From positions 1-9,953 of the forward strand of contig DASYIJ010000050.1 of assembly GCA_035997675.1 (NCBI GenBank): a stretch of DNA of 9,953 nucleotides, written 5' to 3'. Every line of letters begins with the position of its first letter. The first letter of the stretch is position 1. A program made the translations under genes and the position numbers. The stretch comes from JALYZC01 sp035997675. Its GTDB lineage: Bacteria > Actinomycetota > Thermoleophilia > Solirubrobacterales > Solirubrobacteraceae. A model generated the notes under the pieces. It did not search any database, had not been told where the DNA came from, and saw only the letters and a list, made by a program, of their open reading frames with translations. Shown here piece by piece: positions 1 to 5,824 of this stretch.

Positions 1-125
1 TCGGCCTCCGGATCGCCGCGCACGGCGCCCCACACGTCGTAGCCGCGATCGAGCAGGAGCTCGGCGAGGTAGGAGCCGTCCTGGCCGTCGATGCCGGTGA
101 TCAGCGCGCGCGGCCCGTCGTTCAT
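1..125 (-). CDS. gmd: GDP-mannose 4,6-dehydratase-like NDP-sugar dehydratase, N-terminal fragment (cut by window edge)
   Basis: Reading leftwards from the ATG at 125-123, the first 41 codons give a protein starting MNDGPRALITGIDGQDGSYL. The pattern TGxxGQDGxYLxxxLLxxGYxVxG is the NAD(P)-binding Rossmann turn of GDP-mannose 4,6-dehydratases in the short-chain dehydrogenase superfamily. These enzymes convert GDP-mannose to GDP-4-keto-6-deoxymannose, the precursor of GDP-fucose, GDP-rhamnose and related deoxysugars for surface glycans. After the Rossmann turn the fragment reads WGAVRGDPEA where Gmd proteins usually have HGIVRRSS, so a related sugar-nucleotide dehydratase or epimerase is possible. 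The catalytic YxxxK lies outside the window. The gene is divergent from the GT4 glycosyltransferase with only 28 bp between starts, which fits a polysaccharide locus continuing to the left. I see no clear Shine-Dalgarno sequence. Family assignment is firm; the exact substrate is inferred. Confidence 0.8.
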   Translation of the reverse strand, partial: MNDGPRALITGIDGQDGSYLAELLLDRGYDVWGAVRGDPEA

Positions 126-140
126 CGCGCACAGTCTGTC

Positions 141-146
141 AGGGTG
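141..146 (+). promoter_or_regulatory. Shine-Dalgarno sequence deciding the GTG start of the first glycosyltransferase
   Basis: AGGGTG lies 7 nt before the GTG at 154. It supports that start over the upstream in-frame ATG at 91, which would place 21 unconserved residues inside the divergent gmd-like gene. Confidence 0.5.
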
Positions 147-153
147 CCCGCCC

Positions 154-1191
154 GTGCAACCGGTGGCGGTCATCAACGCGCGCGCGGCCGCCCGGCGCGA
201 GATCGGGGGCGTCGAGCGCTGGGCACGCGAGGTCGCGGCGCGGCTTCCCGCGCTGCGCCCGGATGGCTACGTGGTGGCGCGGCCGCCGCACGCGCTGGCC
301 CATCGCGCGGGCCAATTGTGGGAACAGATCGCTCTGCCCGCGCTGGCGGCGCGCCGGCGCGCGACCGTGGTCGTCTCGCCGGCCAACCTGGCCCCGGTGG
401 CCTGGCCGCGCAACGTGCTCGTGCTGCACGACGCGTCGACGCTGCGCCATCCCGAGTGGTACGGGCGAGCCTACGCCGCGTGGCAGCGCGCCCTGGTGCC
501 GGCGCTCGCACGGCGCGCCGCGCGCGTGGTCACGGTGTCCGAGTTCTCGCGCGCCGAGATCGCCGCCACCACCGGCGTGGACGCCGACACCGTGGCGGTC
601 GTGCCGGGCGGCGTGGACGAGCGCTTCGCGCCCGACACACCGGCCGACGCGGCGCGCGCGGCCCTCCGCCTGTCGCGGCCCTACGTGCTCACCGTTGCCA
701 CGCAGGGAGCCCGCAAGAACCTGGGCGCGCTCGTCCCCGCCGCCGAGTTGCTGGCCGCGCGCGGCGTCGATCTCGTCGCGGCGGGGGGGCGACGCGGCTA
801 CCTGCCGGGGGGCGAGGCCGCGCCCGGGATCCGAGCGCTCGGCTACGTCGAGGACGCGCTGCTGCCCGGCCTGTACGCCGGCGCCGTGGCGTTCGTCCTC
901 GCCTCGCGCTACGAGGGCTTTGGGTTGACCTGCCTCGAGGCGATGGCCGCCGGCGTCCCGGTCGTCGCCGCCGACGCGGGCGCGCTGCCCGAGACATGCG
1001 GCGACGCGGCGCTGCTCGCCGACCCCCACGATCCCGCGGCGTTCGCCGCCGCGCTTCTGGACTGCCTCGACGATGCGGCGCTCGCGCAACGGCTACGCGC
1101 CGCCGGCCCGAAGCGCGCCGGAGCTTTCACGTGGGACCGCACGGTGCGGGAGCTGGACGCGGTAGTCCGCGATGCCGTGGGTTCGGCGTAA
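154..1191 (+). CDS. GT4-family (GT-B fold) glycosyltransferase
   Basis: A 345-residue retaining glycosyltransferase of the GT4 (RfaB/mannosyltransferase-like) type, expected to move a sugar from a nucleotide-sugar donor to a growing glycan at the cytoplasmic membrane. The N-terminal Rossmann domain (about 1-165) starts VAVINAR and contains the GGVERW segment, a LHDAS strand end near 91-95 and VVTVSEFSRAEI at 125-136, all typical of the family. The C-terminal nucleotide-binding domain has the RKN motif at 187-189 and the EX7E signature E254...E262, followed by AMAAGVPVVAADAGALPE. Length matches the family. The GTG at 154 is chosen because it has a Shine-Dalgarno and places the first beta strand at the very N-terminus; a GTG at 163 is also possible. 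The gene is divergent from the gmd-like gene, so a role in deoxyhexose- or mannose-containing surface polysaccharide is plausible. Donor and acceptor cannot be read from sequence. Confidence 0.9.
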   Translation: MQPVAVINARAAARREIGGVERWAREVAARLPALRPDGYVVARPPHALAHRAGQLWEQIALPALAARRRATVVVSPANLAPVAWPRNVLVLHDASTLRHPEWYGRAYAAWQRALVPALARRAARVVTVSEFSRAEIAATTGVDADTVAVVPGGVDERFAPDTPADAARAALRLSRPYVLTVATQGARKNLGALVPAAELLAARGVDLVAAGGRRGYLPGGEAAPGIRALGYVEDALLPGLYAGAVAFVLASRYEGFGLTCLEAMAAGVPVVAADAGALPETCGDAALLADPHDPAAFAAALLDCLDDAALAQRLRAAGPKRAGAFTWDRTVRELDAVVRDAVGSA

Positions 1192-1204
1192 CCAGCTTCG
1201 CGCC

Positions 1205-1210
1205 TAACAT
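1205..1210 (+). promoter_or_regulatory. Candidate -10 box (TAACAT) for a leaderless small gene
   Basis: TAACAT fits the TANNNT -10 pattern and ends 8 nt before the ATG at 1219, which has no Shine-Dalgarno sequence. That spacing is what a leaderless transcript would need. The -35 region is poor (TTCGGC at 1182-1187, 17 bp upstream), so this stays tentative. Confidence 0.3.
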
Positions 1211-1218
1211 CCGCCGGC

Positions 1219-1413
1219 ATGGACGAGCCCAGCCCCGACCCGCGGCCTCCAGGCGAGGACGCCCTTCCGGGGACGGATCCCGAGCAGCTGCGCGAGCAGG
1301 CACGCCGGCTTCACGAGGCCGCCGTCGATCGCGCGCGTGCCGCGGTCGAGCTGCGCGAGGCCGCCGCTGCGCTGCGCGACGAGGTGGCGGCGCTGCGCGA
1401 GCGCGGCGACTAG
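1219..1413 (+). CDS. Small coiled-coil protein of unknown function
   Basis: A 64-residue acidic/basic protein. Residues 1-20 are proline- and aspartate-rich (DEPSPDPRPPGED). Residues about 23-62 form one long Ala/Leu/Arg/Glu-rich amphipathic helix with heptad-like leucines (LREQARRL, VELREAAAAL, EVAALRER), which should be a coiled coil. There is no membrane segment or signal peptide, and I do not recognise a family. The wobble bias is that of a real GC-rich gene. The TAG stop is interlocked with the stop of the convergent GT2 gene in one CTAG, as at the other convergent junctions here, which also argues for a genuine gene. It starts 27 bp after the GT4 gene and has no Shine-Dalgarno; a TAACAT -10-like box 8 nt upstream suggests a leaderless mRNA. 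It could still be a chance reading frame, since Ala/Arg-rich open frames are common in such DNA. Confidence 0.6.
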   Translation: MDEPSPDPRPPGEDALPGTDPEQLREQARRLHEAAVDRARAAVELREAAAALRDEVAALRERGD

Positions 1414-2426
1414 GAGCGCGTCGAGATGCGCTCGCGCTCGAGCTCGTCGACCGCGTCGCCGGTGTCGACGAGGTTGCGCCGGCCCCGCACGAAGTACAGC
1501 GGGCGGCCCTTGACCTCGTCGTAGATCCGCCCGACGTACTCGCCGAGGATCCCCAGGGTGATCAGCTGGACGCCCCCCAGGAGCAGGATCGCGATCGTCA
1601 GCGAGCCGAATCCCGGCAGGTAGGAGCCGACGACCCGCAGGATGAGGATCACGGGCACGAGTGCGAACGCCACGCTGGAGATGACGAAGCCCAGCACCGT
1701 GGCGAACTGCAGCGGCACGTGCGAGAAAGACGACACGGCGTCCAGCGCGAACTTGATCATCTTCTTCAGCGTGTACTTCGTCTCGCCCGCGAAGCGGGCG
1801 TCACGCTGGTAGGGCACCGCGGTCTGGGTGAACCCGACCCACACCGTCATGCCGCGCAGATAGCGGTTGCGCTCGCGCATCGAGAGCAGCGCCTCCAGCG
1901 CGCGCCGGTCCATGAGGCGAAAGTCGCCGGAGTTCTGCTGGAGCTCGATCGACGAGACCTTGGAGATCAGACGGTAGAACCACTTCGCGGTGACCAGCTT
2001 GAAGGTGCTCTCGCCCGCCCGCGTGTTGCGAACCGCGTAGACCACGTCGGTCCCCTTGCGCCACTGGTCCAGGAGCTCGGGAATGACCTCCGGCGGGTCC
2101 TGGAGGTCGGCGTCGATCATCACGACGGCGTCGCCGGTCGCGTGGTCGAGTCCGGCCGTCAGCGCGGTCTGGTGGCCGAACGGCCGCGAGAGCGTCACCA
2201 CGCGCAGCCGCGGGTCGTTCGAGGCGAGCCGCTCCAGGATCTCCGGCGTGCCGTCGCTCGAGCCGTCGTCCACGACGATCAGCTCGAAGGGAAGGTCGCC
2301 GAGCGCGCTGCACACGCGCGCGTAGAAGGCCTCGGCCAGCTCCTCCTCGTCGAGCATCGGGGCGACCACGCTGAGCAGCCGAAGCCTGCGGTCGGTCGTG
2401 CCTGTGTCGGTCGTGGGATCTGCCAT
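1410..2426 (-). CDS. GT2-family polyprenyl-phosphate sugar transferase (GtrB/DPM1-like), membrane-anchored
   Basis: A 338-residue inverting GT-A transferase of the bactoprenol-glucosyltransferase GtrB / dolichol-phosphate-mannose synthase type. Such enzymes load a sugar from a nucleotide donor onto undecaprenyl phosphate at the inner face of the membrane, for flipping and use in glycan or lipid modification. Visible features are VVDDGSSDGT at 51-60, the metal-binding DADLQDPPE at 105-113, NSGDFRLMDRRAL at 165-177, RYLRGM at 188-193 and the RFAGETKYT loop at 211-219. Two hydrophobic helices follow at about 240-266 and 274-297, then a short basic cytoplasmic tail, which is the standard GtrB layout and length. 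No Shine-Dalgarno is visible before the ATG. The gene is divergent from the proline dehydrogenase and convergent with the small coiled-coil gene, sharing a CTAG stop with it. Sugar specificity is unknown. Confidence 0.93.
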   Translation of the reverse strand: MADPTTDTGTTDRRLRLLSVVAPMLDEEELAEAFYARVCSALGDLPFELIVVDDGSSDGTPEILERLASNDPRLRVVTLSRPFGHQTALTAGLDHATGDAVVMIDADLQDPPEVIPELLDQWRKGTDVVYAVRNTRAGESTFKLVTAKWFYRLISKVSSIELQQNSGDFRLMDRRALEALLSMRERNRYLRGMTVWVGFTQTAVPYQRDARFAGETKYTLKKMIKFALDAVSSFSHVPLQFATVLGFVISSVAFALVPVILILRVVGSYLPGFGSLTIAILLLGGVQLITLGILGEYVGRIYDEVKGRPLYFVRGRRNLVDTGDAVDELERERISTRS

Positions 2427-2487
2427 GGCGTCGAGGAGGGCGGCGCGGGACGGCAGGGCGTCGCCGGGTCGAGCGGGCCGCCCAGTT

Positions 2488-2514
2488 TAGACCTTCGCCG
2501 GCGGGTGTGAGGAG
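2488..2514 (+). promoter_or_regulatory. Start region of proline dehydrogenase: weak -10-like box and Shine-Dalgarno
   Basis: The 80-100 bp divergent gap holds TAGACC at 2488-2493, a weak match to actinobacterial -10 boxes, and GTGAGGAG ending at 2514. The GAGGAG lies only 1 nt before the ATG at 2516 but 13 nt before the in-frame GTG at 2528, so the exact start (2507, 2516 or 2528) is unresolved. On the other strand TAAACT (2489-2484) could be a -10 box for the GT2 gene. No convincing -35 was seen for either. Confidence 0.25.
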
Positions 2515-2515
2515 T

Positions 2516-3868
2516 ATGGTCGCCCGCGTGCAGGCGCAGGCGCTGGAGCCGGAGGTACGGCGTGTGGGCGCTGAGCTGGCGGCCGCGTTTCCCTCCCCCG
2601 CGCGCCACCCGATGCGCGCCCTGGACGACAAGGCGATGGAGCTCTCGGCCCGCGACGAGGCGCTGCGCGCCGCACTGTTCCGGTTCGTCGACGTCGTGCC
2701 GGCCTGCCGCTCGCTCGACGACCTCGCGCGGCACCTGACCGGGTACCTCGACGAGCTTCCCGAGCGGCCGCCGCCACTCGAGGGGGCGATGCGCATGGCG
2801 CACACCCGCGCGGGCCGAGCCGCCCTCGGCGCCGCCGCGGCGGCGGGCGTCAAGCACATGGCGCACCGCTTCATCGTCGGGGAGACGCCTCGCGCCGTGA
2901 CCGGCGAGCTGCGTTCGCTGTGGAAGGACGGCGTGGCGATGTCGGTGGACCTCCTCGGCGAGGCGACCGTGACCGCGGCCGAGGCGGACCGCTACGCCGA
3001 GCGCTGCCGGGACGCACTCGAGGTGCTCGCCGAGACGCACCGCGGCTTTCCCGACCGCCCGGTCCTGGAGCGCGACTCGATCGGGCCGATCCCGCGAGCC
3101 AACCTGTCGGTCAAGGTCTCCGCGCTCACTCCCCTGCTGCGGCCCGACGCGCCGGAGCGGGGCCAGCGCGACGCGGCGCCCCGCCTGCGCGCGCTGCTGC
3201 GCCGCGCCGCCGAGCTCGACGCCCATCTGCACATCGACATGGAGTCGCTGGATTCCCGCGACGCCGTGCTGGACCTCGTGCTCGCCGTGCTCGACGAGGC
3301 CGAGCTCGCCGACGGCCCCTCGGCCGGCATCGTCCTGCAGGCCTACCTGCGCGACTCCCCGGAGCAGCTCGACCGCGTGCTCGCGTGGGCGCGGGAGACG
3401 AGGCACGGGCCGCCGCCGGTCATCCGGCTGGTGAAGGGCGCCTACTGGGACCACGAGATCATCGAGGCCCGCCAGCACGGCTGGCCGGCTCCCGTCTTCG
3501 AGGACAAGCACGACTGCGACCGCAACTTCGAGGCCCTCACGCGCACGCTGCTCGATGCCCGCCCGCGCGTGCGCGTGGCGATCGCCTCGCACAACCTGCG
3601 CTCGGTCGCGCACGCGGTCGCCTACAACCGCCTGTCGGGAGCGCCGGATACCGACGTCGAGTACCAGGTGCTCAGAGGACTGGGCGACGACCTCCAGGAC
3701 GCGCTGGCCGCGCGCGGGCTGCGCGTCCGCACCTACTGCCCCGTGGGCGATCTCGTCGCCGGGATGGCCTACCTGGTGCGACGGCTGCTCGAGAACACGG
3801 CGAACGAGTCCTTCCTGCACGAGCAGTCGCGCGGCGCGCCGCTCGAGGAGCTGCTCGCGGCGCCCTGA
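2516..3868 (+). CDS. putA/prodh-like: Proline dehydrogenase (PutA-type PRODH domain with N-terminal arm, no ALDH domain)
   Basis: FAD-dependent oxidation of L-proline to pyrroline-5-carboxylate, passing electrons to the quinone pool. The protein is about 450 residues; numbering below is from the GTG at 2507. The PRODH barrel carries LSVKVSAL (K203), HIDMESLD (D244), VLQAY, RLVKGAYWD (Y313), IASHN, EYQVLRGLGD and YCPVGDLVAGMAYLVRRLLEN (Y410, Y422, R425, R426, E429). Spacing within this last group, and K203-D244, agrees with my recollection of the E. coli PutA active site (K329, D370, Y540, Y552, R555, R556, E559). About 190 residues precede the barrel, resembling the PutA arm region, whereas monofunctional bacterial PRODHs are usually near 300 residues. 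No ribbon-helix-helix DNA-binding domain is present, so it should not autoregulate as E. coli PutA does. A glycosyltransferase follows 31 nt downstream on the same strand; the partner dehydrogenase is 2 kb further on. Confidence 0.93.
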   Translation: MVARVQAQALEPEVRRVGAELAAAFPSPARHPMRALDDKAMELSARDEALRAALFRFVDVVPACRSLDDLARHLTGYLDELPERPPPLEGAMRMAHTRAGRAALGAAAAAGVKHMAHRFIVGETPRAVTGELRSLWKDGVAMSVDLLGEATVTAAEADRYAERCRDALEVLAETHRGFPDRPVLERDSIGPIPRANLSVKVSALTPLLRPDAPERGQRDAAPRLRALLRRAAELDAHLHIDMESLDSRDAVLDLVLAVLDEAELADGPSAGIVLQAYLRDSPEQLDRVLAWARETRHGPPPVIRLVKGAYWDHEIIEARQHGWPAPVFEDKHDCDRNFEALTRTLLDARPRVRVAIASHNLRSVAHAVAYNRLSGAPDTDVEYQVLRGLGDDLQDALAARGLRVRTYCPVGDLVAGMAYLVRRLLENTANESFLHEQSRGAPLEELLAAP

Positions 3869-3884
3869 GAGCCGATCTCCGCCT

Positions 3885-3890
3885 AAGGTG
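3885..3890 (+). promoter_or_regulatory. Shine-Dalgarno supporting the GTG start at 3900
   Basis: AAGGTG lies 9 nt before the GTG at 3900. It overlaps an alternative in-frame GTG at 3888, which itself has no good ribosome-binding site. This favours 3900, which also begins the protein right at its first beta strand (RICILGKFPP). Confidence 0.45.
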
Positions 3891-3899
3891 CAGCGCTTC

Positions 3900-5177
3900 G
3901 TGCGCATCTGCATCCTGGGCAAGTTCCCGCCGATCGCCGGTGGCGTGAGTCATCAGACCTACCTGGCCGCGCACGAGCTGGCGCGCCGCGGACACGGGGT
4001 GTTCGTGGTCACGAACGCCGCCGAGGTCGAGCCCGAGTTCCGGCAGATGCTGCTGCCGGGCGACGCCGAGCGCCTCGATTGCGATCACGGCGAGGGCTTC
4101 GTCCGGTGCGTTCAGACCGAGACGGTCCCCGTCGGGTCCTACCTCCCCTGGGCGCAGCCCTACGCCTCGAAGCTGTTCGGCCTCGGACTGTCGGTGATCG
4201 AGGAGCACGGCTGCGACCTGCTCGTCGGCTGGTATCTCGAGCCCTACGGCCTCGTCGCCGCCCAGCTCGCCGCGGCGACGGGTGCGCCGCTCGTGCTGCG
4301 CCATGCCGGGAGCGACGTCGGTCGCCTGGCGCAGAACCCGGACCTGCGGCCCGCCTACGACTGGGCCCTGCGGCGCGCGGAGCGCGTGCTCACCACGCCG
4401 TCGAGCTCCGACCTGCTCGCCGACCTCGGCGCGGATCGGAGCCGCCAGCTCTTCCTGGAGGGGTCGCGGCCGCCGCCCTACTTCCGGCCGGACGCGGACC
4501 CGCTGGACCTCGACGACGTGCGACGACGCGCGGCGAGCCGGTGGGAGGCCGTCGGACTGAGCGCGGACGGCGGTGAACGAGCCCCGTACGCGCCCGGGAC
4601 ACCGACCATCGGCGTCTACGGCAAGGTCGGAGAGACCAAGGGGTCGTTCGACCTCCTGACGGCGCTCGACGAACTCGCCGCCGCCGGACGGGCGTTCAAC
4701 TTCCTGGCGATGATCGGCGGCCATCGCCGGACGCTGCGGGCCTTCGTGGAGCGGGTGCGCGAGTCACCCCCGCTCGCGGACCGGACCACGCTCATCCCGT
4801 TCCTCGCGCCCTGGCGCGTTCCCGCGTTCCTGCGTCATTGCGATCTGACGTGCTTCGCGGAACGCGGGTTTCCCATCGCGGTCCATGCGCCCCGCATCCC
4901 CGAGGAGATCCTGCTGATGGGCTCGTGCCTCGTGTGCTCGCGCGAGGTTGCCGAGAAGCAGTTCTTCGCGCCCAGCCTCGTGGACGGCCGGAACTACCTG
5001 CTCCTGGACGATCCCCGCGACACGCGCGAATTCGCGACCCGGCTCGCCTGGGCCCTCGACCACCGGGATGAGGTGCGCGCGATCGCCGCCCGCGGCCGCG
5101 CCCTCGTGCAGAGCCTGAGCCGCGGGCTACCGCGCCGCGACGGGCACGCCGACGCGATCGAGGGGCTCTTGGTCTAG
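3900..5177 (+). CDS. GT-B fold glycosyltransferase (GT4-like, divergent C-terminal motif)
   Basis: A 425-residue two-domain glycosyltransferase. The N-terminal domain opens RICILGKFPPIAGGVS, the typical start of GT4 proteins with a glycine loop that contacts the donor or acceptor, then has HELARRGHGVFVVTNA and LRHAGSDVGRL (132-143). The C-terminal domain begins near 235 with TIGVYGKVGETKGSFDLL, in which the K247-G pair matches the conserved phosphate-contacting lysine region. The usual EX7E signature is altered: E321-RGFPIAVHAPRIP-E335-E336 is followed by ILLMGSCLVCS, with about six extra residues between the glutamates. The gene follows proline dehydrogenase by 31 nt and probably shares its transcript; it converges on the GRDP-like gene with interlocked stops. 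It may act in glycan synthesis like its neighbours to the left. A role tied to proline metabolism is not indicated. Reading frame extending upstream to 3555 is only the shadow of the proline dehydrogenase gene. Confidence 0.85.
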   Translation: MRICILGKFPPIAGGVSHQTYLAAHELARRGHGVFVVTNAAEVEPEFRQMLLPGDAERLDCDHGEGFVRCVQTETVPVGSYLPWAQPYASKLFGLGLSVIEEHGCDLLVGWYLEPYGLVAAQLAAATGAPLVLRHAGSDVGRLAQNPDLRPAYDWALRRAERVLTTPSSSDLLADLGADRSRQLFLEGSRPPPYFRPDADPLDLDDVRRRAASRWEAVGLSADGGERAPYAPGTPTIGVYGKVGETKGSFDLLTALDELAAAGRAFNFLAMIGGHRRTLRAFVERVRESPPLADRTTLIPFLAPWRVPAFLRHCDLTCFAERGFPIAVHAPRIPEEILLMGSCLVCSREVAEKQFFAPSLVDGRNYLLLDDPRDTREFATRLAWALDHRDEVRAIAARGRALVQSLSRGLPRRDGHADAIEGLLV

Positions 5178-5731
5178 GTCCCGTTGGTGCAGGAGCTTCC
5201 GGCCGGGCTGGACGACCCGCAGGCGCTCCCCGCCGGCGCGGCGGTACCGCACGCGCTTCCCGGCCCGCTGGGAGCGTGGTGCAAACAGGAGCTCCCCGGG
5301 TGGTCGGTCGAACCGAACCGAGGCCACACCTCGGGCGGAGCCTCCTCCCCGAACGTCTCCGCGTAGGCGTCGAGCGTGCGTCGATAGCTCGCCGCGCTCG
5401 CGGGATCGGCCTTGGCGTCGGGCGCCGTCGGAACGTGGTGGATGAAGCGCCCCCCGACCTCGTCGCAGAATCGGGCGTAGTCCCGCGTGAACGTAATGAA
5501 CGTGTGCCACAGCTCGTCGACCGGGCCGTTCATGCCGTAGGCCCCATCCGGATCGAGCGCACACAGCACGAGGTAGCGCTTCAGCTCGCGCTCGTGCTCG
5601 CGGGCCACCCCGGAGGGAAGTCCCTCCTCGTCCATGTAGCGCGCGACGATCGCATCCATCGGGAACGCCATCGCTCGGGCAATCGTCTCCTCCTGCTCCG
5701 CACCGGTCGCGCGGTTGACAGCTGTAAGCAT
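5174..5731 (-). CDS. GRDP-like protein with DELWH...FIHHVP motif and Cys-containing decapeptide-repeat tail
   Basis: About 185 residues, function unknown. The core (about 15-135) is helical and holds a conserved-looking block, PVDELWHTFITFTRDYARFC, then GRFIHHVP. I recognise this pattern from bacterial relatives of plant glycine-rich-domain (GRDP/DUF1399-like) proteins. H76, H98, H99 and C89 could bind a metal or cofactor, but no activity is established. The tail (147-185) is Ser/Ala/Gly/Pro-rich with cysteines at 149, 161, 171 and 181; the last three repeat at exactly 10 residues (SACGTAAPAG, SACGSSSPAG, SSCTNGT). There is no signal peptide or membrane segment. The ATG at 5731 has GGAG 8 nt upstream; an ATG at 5737 is also possible. 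The gene is divergent from the P5C dehydrogenase and convergent with the glycosyltransferase. The open frame continues upstream to 7714 only as antisense of other genes. Confidence 0.8.
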   Translation of the reverse strand: MLTAVNRATGAEQEETIARAMAFPMDAIVARYMDEEGLPSGVAREHERELKRYLVLCALDPDGAYGMNGPVDELWHTFITFTRDYARFCDEVGGRFIHHVPTAPDAKADPASAASYRRTLDAYAETFGEEAPPEVWPRFGSTDHPGSSCLHHAPSGPGSACGTAAPAGSACGSSSPAGSSCTNGT

Positions 5732-5739
5732 CCTCATCG

Positions 5740-5743
5740 CTCC
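5740..5743 (-). promoter_or_regulatory. Shine-Dalgarno of the GRDP-like gene
   Basis: GGAG on the minus strand is 8 nt before the ATG at 5731 but only 2 nt before the ATG at 5737, so it favours the shorter protein. Confidence 0.45.
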
Positions 5744-5766
5744 GTGACTCGCTGGCTGGACGGCGG

Positions 5767-5796
5767 ACCCTAGCCAACTCAACCGGCCGAACGCAA
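5767..5796 (-). promoter_or_regulatory. Candidate promoter of the GRDP-like gene
   Basis: On the minus strand TTGCGT (5796-5791) and TAGGGT (5772-5767) are separated by 18 bp. This resembles actinobacterial housekeeping promoters (TTGAC / TAGRNT). Transcription would start near 5760, giving a 5' leader of roughly 25-30 nt that contains the GGAG ribosome-binding site. Confidence 0.35.
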
Positions 5797-5809
5797 TCCC
5801 GCGCGGCGC

Positions 5810-5815
5810 AATACT
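5810..5815 (+). promoter_or_regulatory. Possible -10 box (AATACT) of the P5C dehydrogenase gene
   Basis: AATACT ends 9 nt before the GTG at 5825. No Shine-Dalgarno precedes that GTG, so a leaderless transcript is possible. The match lacks the first T of TANNNT and has no recognisable -35, so support is weak. Confidence 0.2.
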
Positions 5816-5824
5816 GGGCGCACC

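Noticed and set aside
91..153. Upstream ATG start for the first glycosyltransferase
   Set aside because: It would extend the protein into the divergent gmd-like gene with unconserved residues. The GTG at 154 has a Shine-Dalgarno and begins at the first beta strand.
144..2510. A 788-codon open frame on the plus strand
   Set aside because: It is rich in Arg/Ala/Gly, has no recognisable motif, and runs across the GT4, coiled-coil and GT2 genes in the wrong frame or strand. It is a shadow typical of high-GC DNA.
3555..3899. N-terminal extension of the second glycosyltransferase
   Set aside because: These codons overlap the proline dehydrogenase in another frame and translate to Arg/Ser/Thr-rich sequence. 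The family's usual start lies at 3900.
2279..3922. A 547-codon minus-strand frame opposite the proline dehydrogenase
   Set aside because: The product has antisense-type composition (Arg, His, Gly, Val, Gln) and no domain. The plus strand carries an intact, motif-perfect PRODH.
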